From positions 1-64,000 of the forward strand of contig CALQLO010000011.1 in the NCBI GenBank assembly GCA_943331445.1: a stretch of DNA of 64,000 bases. Reading direction: 5' to 3'. The notes under the pieces were generated by a model that was not told the origin of the DNA, searched no databases, and worked only from the letters and a program-made list of their open reading frames with translations. Position 1 is the stretch's first letter, and each line of letters starts with the position of its first letter. Made by a program: the position numbers and the translations under genes. This DNA is from Akkermansia muciniphila. GTDB lineage: Bacteria > Verrucomicrobiota > Verrucomicrobiia > Opitutales > UBA953. This document shows, piece by piece, positions 51,364 to 59,551 of the stretch.

Positions 51364-52697
51364 ACTCACTCACACCCTATCTGATCGTCGACATCTGCCT
51401 TGTGGTCGGGCTGGCGCTGGCGTTGGTCTCGCGCCTGAGCTTCTGGCATCCGGCCACCGTCTACCTGCTTTTCCATCTCTATAGCTTCAGCTGGCGGGCG
51501 GTGAATCTGGCTTACCTTGGGGCCGCTCCGATGTATGCGAATAATCCGAATGCGGATGTCATTAGTGCCGCCGAGTATGAGCGCGCGTTGGTCTGTGCGG
51601 ACATCGGGTTATTGGTCTTCTGCTCTGCCGCCCTGCTGGCCCATGCTAAGTTCCAGCGGGCGAGCCAGCAGCCGATTGTGCGCCGCACGTTGTCGCCCCA
51701 AATCATCAGCCTCGTGTGTTGGGTCGCCATGCCGGCCGGACTCTGGGCGCTTTACGCCGCGAAGTCCGGGGTGAGCCTGAGCGACACGGTGGCAGACAGC
51801 GGGTACTTCCAATCAATGGCGATGTGGCCGATTGGGTGCGTCGGGATGCTGGTCTATGCCTATGGCTTCCGATGGTATTCCGTGATGATTGCTATTCTGT
51901 ACATCGGCCTCGTGGCCTTACAGGGCTATCACCGTTTCATGGTATTGCTGCCGCTGATCTTTTTCGCCGCTTATTATCTACAATCCCGCCGCCGCTCGTG
52001 GCCGACTCCTTTGATTATCGTCGGCGGGCTAGCCCTCGCCCTCGTCTTCCCTCGTCTAAAGTATATTGGGCAGGCCTATCAGAATGGCGATACCGGCGAG
52101 GCGTTGTATCAGTTGGCACTTTCGTTCACGGACAAAAAGACCTTTGACGATGTTTCCGCCGGGGAGGAATTCTTCGACCAGTTTGCGGGGTCGTTGACCC
52201 TCGTCGATGAATCCGGGAAAAAGTTCTACGGCTCGACTTATCTGGCAATCGTGACCCTGCCTATTCCGCGCTCGATGTGGGCTGATAAGCCCGGCCTCGC
52301 TGACCACATGAACGAGATCTCGACGAGTCGTCGGCAATATAATCTCGAGGGGCGCATCCTCACCTACCTCGGCGAGGCCTATCTTAACTTCGGCTATTTT
52401 GGATTCTTACTGGTGCCAGGGATGCTCGGGTTTTTATTGTCCAATTGGTGTCTCCGCGCGACTTCCGGCCCCATGCGCCGCCTAGATCGTTATTTATATA
52501 CGGTCTTCTTTATGGCCCTCATCCAGACCTATCGAGATGGCATGCTTTCGCTCTTCGTCTTCACGATTGTGCACAATATCCCGATGGCCGTCGCATGGGC
52601 GATCCACCTCTTCCCGGGGGTGGCCCCGCGAGTGCTTGATCTTCCTCCCGCTGACCCACGTGCACCTGAGGACGGCATGATTGCCGTCCTCCCCTAA
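51360..52697 (+). CDS. Wzy-like polysaccharide polymerase candidate
   Basis: A 445-residue membrane protein with about 10-12 helices and a long periplasmic loop (roughly residues 240-320, polar and charged, with FTDKKTFDDVSAGEEFF and PRSMWADKPGLADHMNE). The topology and the loop segment PIPRSMWADKP resemble the oligosaccharide repeat-unit polymerase group (O-antigen polymerase). It has no Wzy_C signature, unlike the protein at 38.0-39.7 kb. Coupled to the ANL ligase gene by a 4-base overlap. Polymerisation of the lipid-linked repeat unit is the likely role; sequence alone gives only moderate support. Confidence 0.8.
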   Translation: MNSLTPYLIVDICLVVGLALALVSRLSFWHPATVYLLFHLYSFSWRAVNLAYLGAAPMYANNPNADVISAAEYERALVCADIGLLVFCSAALLAHAKFQRASQQPIVRRTLSPQIISLVCWVAMPAGLWALYAAKSGVSLSDTVADSGYFQSMAMWPIGCVGMLVYAYGFRWYSVMIAILYIGLVALQGYHRFMVLLPLIFFAAYYLQSRRRSWPTPLIIVGGLALALVFPRLKYIGQAYQNGDTGEALYQLALSFTDKKTFDDVSAGEEFFDQFAGSLTLVDESGKKFYGSTYLAIVTLPIPRSMWADKPGLADHMNEISTSRRQYNLEGRILTYLGEAYLNFGYFGFLLVPGMLGFLLSNWCLRATSGPMRRLDRYLYTVFFMALIQTYRDGMLSLFVFTIVHNIPMAVAWAIHLFPGVAPRVLDLPPADPRAPEDGMIAVLP

Positions 52698-52701
52698 GCC
52701 G

Positions 52702-53862
52702 ATGATGCCAGTCCGTCACGTTGTCTACGAGTGCGTCCCCGGTGCTTATGCCGGAGGCGTGCAAAAGATGGTCTTCGAGCTCGCCTCGGCGCAGTGCCAT
52801 CTGGGTGCTGATGTCGAAGTCTGGGCGCCCGACGCCCTCCGCGCTGGTTCGACCGAAAATTTCGACGGACTCCCCATTAGGTATTTCTATCCCAATCCGC
52901 TGTTTGGGTTAGCTCGCTCATTCCGCCTCGGACGAGCCCTCCGCCGTTTGCCTCCGGGTGCCGTGGTGCATGCCCACAATAGTTTTAATCCACTCAACCT
53001 TCAAGTCGGGCGGGCGGCGCAGGCCGCTGGGCTGAAGGCTTATTATCACCCCCATGGTGCGCTGGACCCGACGCTTTTCAGCGGGAATAATTTCCAAGCC
53101 CTAAAGAAGCGATTTTATATCCGTCAGTTTAGCCTGCCGAATTTGAATCGGGCCCGCGGGGTCTTCGCCTTGACGCCCCTGGAGCGTAATCAGTTGACGA
53201 CCTTGGGCTTGAAGACCCCCGTGCATGTCGTGCCCAACGGTATTAGGCCGGTGAAGGTCGGTTGTCCGGAAAGCGGGCAGGCCTTACGGGCAAAACACGG
53301 AATTTCGGCCGATACGCCGGTGATCCTTTTCGTGGGTCGCATCACGACGAAGAAGCGGCTGGAGGATGTCATCCTTGCCTTAAGCCTGCTCGGCGCCAGC
53401 TCGCCTCACCTCCTGGTTGCGGGGAGCCCCAATGTGGAGTTCGGCTACGCGGCCAAACTTTTCGCATGCGTGAAGGCGTGCGGCCATGCGGCCCGCGTGC
53501 ACTGGCTGGGCTTTCTCGATGAGCAAGCGAAGGCCGAGGCCTATGCGGCTGCGGACGTCTTCGTTCACGCGTCCGATTCGGAGGGCATGGCCCTCGCCAT
53601 CCTTGAAGCGATGGATGCGGGCTTGCCGGTCGTCGCCACCCGCGGTTGCTACATGACGCATGCGGCCTCGGCTGGGGCGTTGGTGCAATGCGAGCAGGGG
53701 CCAGACGCGCTGGCGACTGCGCTCGCGCCGCTGGTACTCGATCGCACGCGGGCTCGCGCTCAGGGCCAGTCTGGCCAGGCTTACGTAAGAAAGGTGCACG
53801 ATTGGGAGACCATCGCCCGGGCGACTTTGAAAATTTACGAGGAGGACGCCCAACGTTCCTAA
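52702..53862 (+). CDS. Glycosyltransferase family 4
   Basis: A 386-residue GT-B glycosyltransferase. Acceptor domain: VPGAYAGGVQKMVFELASAQ, AYYHPHGALDPTLFSGN. Donor domain: VHVVPNGIRPV, VILFVGRITTKKRLEDVILAL, VHWLGFLDEQAKAEAYAAADVFVHASDSEGMALAILEAMDAGLPVVAT with the EX7E pattern (E and E in SEGMALAILEAMDAG). The donor sugar is unknown. It starts 4 bases after the polymerase stop, and asnB follows 3 bases after its own stop. Confidence 0.9.
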   Translation: MMPVRHVVYECVPGAYAGGVQKMVFELASAQCHLGADVEVWAPDALRAGSTENFDGLPIRYFYPNPLFGLARSFRLGRALRRLPPGAVVHAHNSFNPLNLQVGRAAQAAGLKAYYHPHGALDPTLFSGNNFQALKKRFYIRQFSLPNLNRARGVFALTPLERNQLTTLGLKTPVHVVPNGIRPVKVGCPESGQALRAKHGISADTPVILFVGRITTKKRLEDVILALSLLGASSPHLLVAGSPNVEFGYAAKLFACVKACGHAARVHWLGFLDEQAKAEAYAAADVFVHASDSEGMALAILEAMDAGLPVVATRGCYMTHAASAGALVQCEQGPDALATALAPLVLDRTRARAQGQSGQAYVRKVHDWETIARATLKIYEEDAQRS

Positions 53863-53865
53863 ACC

Positions 53866-55764
53866 ATGTGCGGCATTGCTGGATATCTGGGAGCCTTTCG
53901 CCCCGAACTCCTTGCCGAGATGGGCCAGGCGCAGGCTCATCGCGGACCAGATGGGGCCGACGTCTGGTCGGATGGTCCCGCGGGGCTTTCCCATGTCCGA
54001 CTTTCGATCATCGATCTTTCGCCGGCTGGCCGGCAACCGATGTGGGACGCCGCTCAGCAGGTTATCGTCACCTTCAATGGGGAGATTTATAACTATCGTG
54101 AATTGCGTCAGCGACTGGAGCGTGACGGGGTTGTTTTTCGTGGAAGCAGTGATACGGAAGTCCTGGCCAATCTGCTCGCCCGCCACGGCGAGAAGTGCCT
54201 ACCCTGGCTGAACGGCATCTTTGCCTTCGCAGCTTGGTTCCCGGCGGAGCGGCGGATGATGGTGGCTCGCGATGCGGCCGGCGTGAAGCCGTTGTATTGG
54301 GCAAAAACTTCTGCTGGCTTCGGGTTCGCTTCGGAGATTAAAGCCCTCCGTCACCTTCCCGGCCTCGACCTCACGCTCGATGCGGCGGCCATCACTTCAT
54401 ACCTGACGCTACTTTATACGCCCGGAGACAGTACGCCGTTTAAGGCGGTCCGGAAAGTACGACCCGGAACCTGGATGGAGTGGCGGGAAGGGCAGGAGCC
54501 AAGGGTAACCCGGTTCAGTGCGCCGAACTTTGTGCAAGAGATTCAGCCATTTACTGAAAAGCAGGCCAAGGAAGGCCTGCGCCATTACCTCGACCAGGCG
54601 GTGAGGCGCCAAATGGTCTCCGACGTTCCCCTTGGCGGATTTCTTTCCGGTGGCGTCGATTCGAGTGCGATTGCCTATTACGCCCTTCGGCATGTCGCTA
54701 CCCTGGCGGATTATCCCTGCTTTACCTTACCAGCCCATTCGGCGGCCGACCGCGCGGAAGGGTTTGTCGATGACTTCCCCTACGCACAGCAGGTGAGTGC
54801 AGCCTTCGGGACGCCCTTACATGTCGCCCGGATGGATGAAGCGGAAGTGGAGAATTTGGATTGGATGGTCTGGCAGCTCGATGAGCCGACTCCGGATCTG
54901 GCCGCCTTTACCGCTCATGCCATTTGCCGCACGGCCCGCGAACAGGGGGTGAAGGTGTTGCTTTCCGGCTCAGGGGGAGATGACCTTTTCACCGGGTATC
55001 GCCGTCATCTCGCCTTACAAGGCGAGCGCTATTGGGCTTGGTTACCCCGTCCTCTCCGTGCCGGGCTGCGAGGGTTTTCTTCCCGCATCGGTACCGGCAC
55101 GGCTCTCGGTCGCCGCGCCTCTAAATTATTCCGTTACGCCGACGCCCCTCCGCCCGTGCGCCTCGCCAGTTACTTTCTCTGGTTACAAGAAGACACCCTA
55201 GCTCCCGCCCTGGCTCCAGCCTTTCGGCCTTCGCCTGAGTCGGTTCACTCGGTCGATCCGCTCATCGCTTCGCTGGCGGAGTTATCTGCCGGGACCTCTC
55301 GGCTTAATCAAATGCTTCACCTGGACCGCAGCTTCTTCCTCGCCGACCATAACCTTAATTACACGGACAAGATGGCGATGGCCTGTGGCGTTGAAGTGCG
55401 CGTGCCATTCCTAGACCCAGACCTAGTCGCGTTCTCAGAGCGATTGGCGGATGGCTGGAAGCAGCATGGCGTAACGGGGAAGTATGTGCTGCGTGAGGCA
55501 ATGCGTGGAATTCTGCCCGACTCCGTGCTCGACCGTCCAAAATCCGGCTTTGGCTTCCCGTTACGTCGCCTGATGCAGGGGTCCTATGGACGGAGGCTCG
55601 AGGAGCTCGCCCGCAGTGGCCGCCTCGATGCCACGGGTGTTTTCGACGGCCAAGGCGTCCTGACTTTGCTTGAAGCCGATCGTCGTGGCCAGGTCGATGC
55701 GGCTTACCCCTTGCTGGGTATCCTTTGTGTGGAATCATGGATCAGGCAGTTCACCTCTAAGTAA
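53866..55764 (+). CDS. asnB: Asparagine synthase-type glutamine amidotransferase
   Basis: A 632-residue two-domain protein. N-terminal class II glutaminase (1-205): nucleophile C2 (MCGIAGYLG), QAHRGPDGADVW, LSIIDLSPAGRQPM, IVTFNGEIYNY and RDAAGVKPLYW. C-terminal synthetase (220-632): the PP-motif GGFLSGGVDSSAIAYYA, LLSGSGGDDLFTGYRRH, DHNLNYTDKMAMACGVEVRVPFLD. Either free asparagine is made, or, as with the homologues WbpS and WbmF in O-antigen clusters, the carboxyl of a uronic acid is amidated. The latter fits the wecB/wecC genes here. The KAS III gene follows after 4 bases. Confidence 0.92.
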   Translation: MCGIAGYLGAFRPELLAEMGQAQAHRGPDGADVWSDGPAGLSHVRLSIIDLSPAGRQPMWDAAQQVIVTFNGEIYNYRELRQRLERDGVVFRGSSDTEVLANLLARHGEKCLPWLNGIFAFAAWFPAERRMMVARDAAGVKPLYWAKTSAGFGFASEIKALRHLPGLDLTLDAAAITSYLTLLYTPGDSTPFKAVRKVRPGTWMEWREGQEPRVTRFSAPNFVQEIQPFTEKQAKEGLRHYLDQAVRRQMVSDVPLGGFLSGGVDSSAIAYYALRHVATLADYPCFTLPAHSAADRAEGFVDDFPYAQQVSAAFGTPLHVARMDEAEVENLDWMVWQLDEPTPDLAAFTAHAICRTAREQGVKVLLSGSGGDDLFTGYRRHLALQGERYWAWLPRPLRAGLRGFSSRIGTGTALGRRASKLFRYADAPPPVRLASYFLWLQEDTLAPALAPAFRPSPESVHSVDPLIASLAELSAGTSRLNQMLHLDRSFFLADHNLNYTDKMAMACGVEVRVPFLDPDLVAFSERLADGWKQHGVTGKYVLREAMRGILPDSVLDRPKSGFGFPLRRLMQGSYGRRLEELARSGRLDATGVFDGQGVLTLLEADRRGQVDAAYPLLGILCVESWIRQFTSK

Positions 55765-55768
55765 ACTG

Positions 55769-56803
55769 ATGCACTCATCTCTTTCGAATATCCGAATTTC
55801 CGGCCTCGCCGTCTCCACTGGTTCAGTGGTGCGAGATTTTCGCGCGGACGGTCTGGCCGCGGGTATCGATCCGGCTCAACTCGAACGCGTTGCTAAAGCC
55901 ATCGGGCTGCGCGAACGTCGGGTCGCCGCCCCCGGGGTCACGACCTTGGACCTTTGTGAGGACGCTGCGCGCCGCTTGCTGGAGGAGATGGCGGTGGACC
56001 CCACTTCGATTGATGCCCTTATTTTTGTCACGCAGACGCCAGATTATCTGCAGCCAAATAATTCCTCACTCCTACAGGCTAGGCTTGGTTTGTGCAAATC
56101 AGTCGCCGCGTTTGATATCACCCAAGGTTGCTCCGGCTGGATTTACGGGCTGCACCAAGCTGCGCTACTCTGCTCACATGGAGCCGCCCGCGTACTGGTT
56201 TGTGCCGGCGATACACTCAGTCACCAGACGGATCCAAAGGATACCGCGACGCACCCTATCTTTGGCGATGCCGGTTCGGCAACCTTAGTGGAGAAGACGG
56301 GGTCGGAATCTGCGATGCATTTTATCTTCGGCACGGATGGCTCGGGTGCCCCGGCGATTATGGTGCCGACGGGAGGCGCCCGTCAGCCCGTCGCGGCCGG
56401 CGCACCGGGCGCATACTTGAAGATGGATGGGGCCGAGGTTTTTAACTTTGCCTTGCGCGAGGTGCCTCCCGCCGTGGCGGGAGTGCTCAAGTTAGCAGGG
56501 TGGACCCCAGCGACAGCCGACCGGCTCGTGCTCCACCAAGCTAACCGCTTCGTCGTCTCCGCGGTTGCTCGCAAGTGCGGGTTCCCTGACGCCAAATGCC
56601 CTATGGACCTTGTCGAGCAGTTTGGAAATCAAAGCTCGGCCTCAATTCCCGCTGCGCTCGTGCATGCCTGCGGCTCCACACTACAGGAACAGCCGTTGAA
56701 GATCGCGGCTTGCGGTTATGGCGTCGGGCTTTCCTGGGGCGCCGCCGCCTTCACGATTGGACCGGTCGTTGTCCCGCCCATGCTTCCCTTTCCCCGACGC
56801 TGA
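55769..56803 (+). CDS. 3-oxoacyl-ACP synthase III-like (FabH family)
   Basis: A 344-residue thiolase-fold condensing enzyme with the complete KAS III triad: C121 (FDITQGCSGWIYGL), H256 (VLHQANRFV) and N287 (QFGNQSSASIP). The N-terminal half has IGLRERRVAAPGVTT, as in FabH. It should condense an acyl-CoA starter with malonyl-ACP, giving a 3-oxoacyl-ACP. Its own ACP gene overlaps by one base, and an SDR reductase is 6 kb upstream. A copy in a polysaccharide locus points to a dedicated short acyl chain rather than membrane fatty acids, similar to VioS of the Pseudomonas syringae viosamine island. Confidence 0.92.
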   Translation: MHSSLSNIRISGLAVSTGSVVRDFRADGLAAGIDPAQLERVAKAIGLRERRVAAPGVTTLDLCEDAARRLLEEMAVDPTSIDALIFVTQTPDYLQPNNSSLLQARLGLCKSVAAFDITQGCSGWIYGLHQAALLCSHGAARVLVCAGDTLSHQTDPKDTATHPIFGDAGSATLVEKTGSESAMHFIFGTDGSGAPAIMVPTGGARQPVAAGAPGAYLKMDGAEVFNFALREVPPAVAGVLKLAGWTPATADRLVLHQANRFVVSAVARKCGFPDAKCPMDLVEQFGNQSSASIPAALVHACGSTLQEQPLKIAACGYGVGLSWGAAAFTIGPVVVPPMLPFPRR

Positions 56804-57027
56804 TGCCGCGCGATGATGCCAAAAATCTCGCCGCCTTGTGCGCGGATGTGGATGCCCTCGCGGGCGCTAACCTCGAGACGGTGTTGGCGACGTTACCCAA
56901 TTGGGATTCTTTGGCCGTGCTGTTAACCATCTCCCATTTTGAGCATACCCACGCCGTAGGCATCACCGCCACGCAGCTACGGTCCTGTCGTACGGTCCGG
57001 GACTTGCTCGCTCATCTTCCCCGTTAA
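56803..57027 (+). CDS. Acyl carrier protein
   Basis: A 74-residue carrier protein. The phosphopantetheine serine is S36 in LPNWDSLAVLLTISHFEH (the DSL motif), in the normal place at the start of helix 2; the end TVRDLLAHLPR matches helix 4. It is the usual ACP size, but less acidic than fatty-acid ACP. Its ATG overlaps the stop of the FabH-type gene by one base, so the two are translationally coupled and probably act as a pair. This is the second carrier protein in the locus. Confidence 0.85.
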   Translation: MPRDDAKNLAALCADVDALAGANLETVLATLPNWDSLAVLLTISHFEHTHAVGITATQLRSCRTVRDLLAHLPR

Positions 57028-57030
57028 ACC

Positions 57031-57657
57031 ATGAAAAAACTCTACATCGTCGGTGCCGGCGGCTTCGGCCGTGAAGCCTACGCTTGGGCCTCGCAACATC
57101 CGGATTGCGGTCAGCGGTGGGAAATCGATGGCTTCCTGGATGATAATGCGGATGCCCTCGCGGCCTATGGTCGGTTTGCACGCATCCACCCGTTGACGGG
57201 CCACCTCGTGCTTCCGGGCAATCTCTATGTCTGTGGGCTCGGTAAGCCGGACATGAAGGAAAAACTCCTGGCGCCACTTCTGGCCGCAGGCGCGGAGTTC
57301 CCGCCCTTCATCGATCCTTCCGTGCGTCTAGGTTCCCGGGTGCGCCTCGGACGGGGCGTCGTGCTCTGCCCCGGAGCGATTATTACGACCGACGTCACCA
57401 TCGGTGATTTTGTGCTGATTAACTTAAATAGTACAGTGGGGCATGAAGCCTCCGTCGGCGATTGGTCCACGCTTAGCGCCCAGTGCGACGTGACGGGTGG
57501 TGCCAAGATTGCCGACCGCGTCTTTATGGGCAGCCGAGCCACGGTCATACCTGGCAAGTCCGTGGGCAGCCGAACCGTGGTCGCCGCCGGCGCCGTGGTC
57601 ATGACGGATGTACCTGCTGATGTCATCGTCGCCGGGAACCCCGCCCGCGTCCTTTAA
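57031..57657 (+). CDS. NeuD/PglD-family sugar N/O-acyltransferase
   Basis: A 208-residue acyltransferase: an N-terminal Rossmann-like UDP-sugar-binding part (KLYIVGAGGFGREAYAWA, 1-95) and a C-terminal left-handed beta-helix of hexapeptide repeats (about 95-205: RLGSRVRLGRGVVLCPGAIITTDVTIGDF, VMTDVPADVIVAGNPARVL). The catalytic histidine fits H142 in TVGHEASVG. PglD and NeuD transfer acetyl groups from acetyl-CoA to a 4-amino sugar or sialic acid. Coming directly after an ACP gene, this one may instead take its acyl group from the carrier (inference). Overlaps the next gene. Confidence 0.9.
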   Translation: MKKLYIVGAGGFGREAYAWASQHPDCGQRWEIDGFLDDNADALAAYGRFARIHPLTGHLVLPGNLYVCGLGKPDMKEKLLAPLLAAGAEFPPFIDPSVRLGSRVRLGRGVVLCPGAIITTDVTIGDFVLINLNSTVGHEASVGDWSTLSAQCDVTGGAKIADRVFMGSRATVIPGKSVGSRTVVAAGAVVMTDVPADVIVAGNPARVL

Positions 57658-58384
57658 TTTGCGAAAAAGCCTACTCATCTTCGGGTCGGTCCTGCTCGCA
57701 GGATTACTCCTCCTCGTCGCTGTTTCTGAATTCAGCACGCCGGGTGCCGCGCGCTTCCGTGGCTCGGTTAGTAAAATCCTGCAGGCTACCCCTGCGGGTT
57801 GGTCACGGCAAGAGGTGCCGATCGCGGCGAGTTCCGCTGCTCTCGCCAGCGCCCAAGGGATTCTGAATTTCAGTCAGGCCTCCCAGGCGGTTTATACCCG
57901 CGGCGGCGTGCAGGTCGTGATCTATGCGGCGTATTGGTCGCCCGGGAAAGTTTCCGTTGTCGATGCGGGCTCGCATAATCCAGATTCTTGTTGGGTGAAC
58001 AACGGCTGCGTGCGGTCGGAACGGCAATATGCCGTCGCCGGGAAGATTGGTAGCCGTGAACTCATTCCTTATGAGTACGGCCAGTATATCATGCCACGGG
58101 GTGGCAAGCAGAACGTTGCCTTCTGGCACCTCGTGAACGGCCGCGCGAATCGTTACGAAGACCAGAAAGCTGGCTGGCGCGACGGACTGGCGGGTCGATG
58201 GGAGCGCCTGCCGCTCCTTCTGAAAGACATCCGTGCCTATGGCATCAACCAGAAGAGCGAACAGATGTTTATCCGCGTCTCCTCCAACCTGCCCATCGCC
58301 GATTTAATCTCCGACCCAGCCAACGCTGAATTGCTCAACACCCTCGCTCCGCTGGGGGTATTTACCGACCAGACCTGGCAGTAA
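57620..58384 (+). CDS. EpsI-like exosortase-associated protein
   Basis: A 254-residue protein with an N-terminal membrane anchor (about residues 14-38, SLLIFGSVLLAGLLLLVAVS) and a periplasmic domain. GGVQVVIYAAYWSPGKVSVVDAGSHNPDSCW, then NGC, and later QNVAFWHLVNGR, follow the EpsI/DUF3485 pattern (strand, Y-W, hxP-x-C, FWf) found next to exosortases in exopolysaccharide clusters. No exosortase gene is in the window. The start is uncertain: ATG 57620 overlaps the acyltransferase gene by 38 bases; ATG 57608, or a TTG at 57659 directly after the previous stop, are alternatives. Confidence 0.72.
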   Translation: MSSSPGTPPASFNLRKSLLIFGSVLLAGLLLLVAVSEFSTPGAARFRGSVSKILQATPAGWSRQEVPIAASSAALASAQGILNFSQASQAVYTRGGVQVVIYAAYWSPGKVSVVDAGSHNPDSCWVNNGCVRSERQYAVAGKIGSRELIPYEYGQYIMPRGGKQNVAFWHLVNGRANRYEDQKAGWRDGLAGRWERLPLLLKDIRAYGINQKSEQMFIRVSSNLPIADLISDPANAELLNTLAPLGVFTDQTWQ

Positions 58385-58408
58385 GCCCGTCACCTCATTT
58401 AACACCTC

Positions 58409-59545
58409 ATGACCCCCTCTCGTCTTTACCTCTCTCCTCCCGATATCGGCGCTGCTGAAGTCGAATACGTGCTCGAAGCCTTCCAGTCGAACTGGGTCGC
58501 GCCCGTCGGTCCTAACCTCGACGCCTTCGAGGAGGACTTCGCCCGGCTCGTTGGTTCGAAGTATGCGGTCGGTCTTTCTTCAGGTACCGCGGCATTGCAT
58601 CTCGCCTTGCGCATCGCCGGAGTGGGCCCGGGTGACGAGGTGCTTTGTCCGTCCCTTACTTTCGTCGCCTCCGCTTCACCGATTATCTACCTCGGTGCGA
58701 CCCCCGTCTTTATCGATTCGGAAGAGTTGGGATGGAATATGGATCCCGTGCTCGCATGCGCCGTCATTGAGCAGAAGGTTCGCGCGGGTAAGCCCCCCAA
58801 GGCGTTGGTCTTGGCCCACCTTTACGGTCAGTCGGCCGACATCGCCCCGATTAAGATGTGTTGTGACAAGTATGGCGTGAAATTGGTCGAAGATGCTGCC
58901 GAAGCCCTTGGCGCCACTTATGGCGATCGTTCACCCGGCTCCTTCGGCATCGCGGGCATCCATTCTTTCAACGGCAATAAGATCATCACGACTTCCGGTG
59001 GCGGTATGCTCGTCACGGATGACCCGGAAATTACCCGGCAGGCGCGTTTCCTTTCCGCGCAGGCCCGCGATCCGGCCCCCCACTACGAGCATTCGGTCAT
59101 CGGTTATAATTATCGACTGAGCAATATCTGTGCGAGCATCGGGCTCGGCCAGCTCACCCGTCTTTCCGGGAAGGTGTCTCGCCGCCGCACGAACTTCCGC
59201 GCTTACGCCGAAGCCTTTAAATCATTGCCTGGAGTGACCATGCAACCCGAAGCCCCCTGGGGGCAGTCGACGCGCTGGCTGACCTGTCTCACCATCGATC
59301 CAGCCCGCTCGGGTGGGGTGACGCGGGAACGCGTTCGGCTGGCGCTGGAAAAGGAAAATATCGAGGCCCGCCCGTTATGGAAGCCGATGCACCAGCAACC
59401 GGTCTTTAAGGGTGCGGAAATGCACGGCGGCAAGATTGCCGAGCGACTTTTCGACCAAGGCCTTTGCCTTCCCTCCGGCTCCGCCATGTCGGAAGAAGAC
59501 CGTAGCCGCGTCATTCGGGTAGTGTTGGCCGAGTTTGGCGCCTGA
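58409..59545 (+). CDS. DegT/DnrJ/EryC1-family sugar aminotransferase
   Basis: A 378-residue PLP enzyme, second of its kind in the window. The PLP lysine is K191 in SFNGNKIITTSGGGML, with GLSSGTAALHLALRIAGV and LVEDAAEALGATY. The start YLSPPDIGAAEVEYVLEAFQSNWVAPVG is of the PglE/perosamine synthase-type group that aminates C4 of 4-keto-6-deoxy nucleotide sugars. The likely substrate is the GDP-4-keto-6-deoxymannose made by Gmd, or a UDP-4-keto sugar (inference). Its partner acyltransferase is encoded two genes upstream. Not closely alike to the DegT gene at 30 kb. Confidence 0.9.
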   Translation: MTPSRLYLSPPDIGAAEVEYVLEAFQSNWVAPVGPNLDAFEEDFARLVGSKYAVGLSSGTAALHLALRIAGVGPGDEVLCPSLTFVASASPIIYLGATPVFIDSEELGWNMDPVLACAVIEQKVRAGKPPKALVLAHLYGQSADIAPIKMCCDKYGVKLVEDAAEALGATYGDRSPGSFGIAGIHSFNGNKIITTSGGGMLVTDDPEITRQARFLSAQARDPAPHYEHSVIGYNYRLSNICASIGLGQLTRLSGKVSRRRTNFRAYAEAFKSLPGVTMQPEAPWGQSTRWLTCLTIDPARSGGVTRERVRLALEKENIEARPLWKPMHQQPVFKGAEMHGGKIAERLFDQGLCLPSGSAMSEEDRSRVIRVVLAEFGA

Positions 59546-59551
59546 ATCGTT

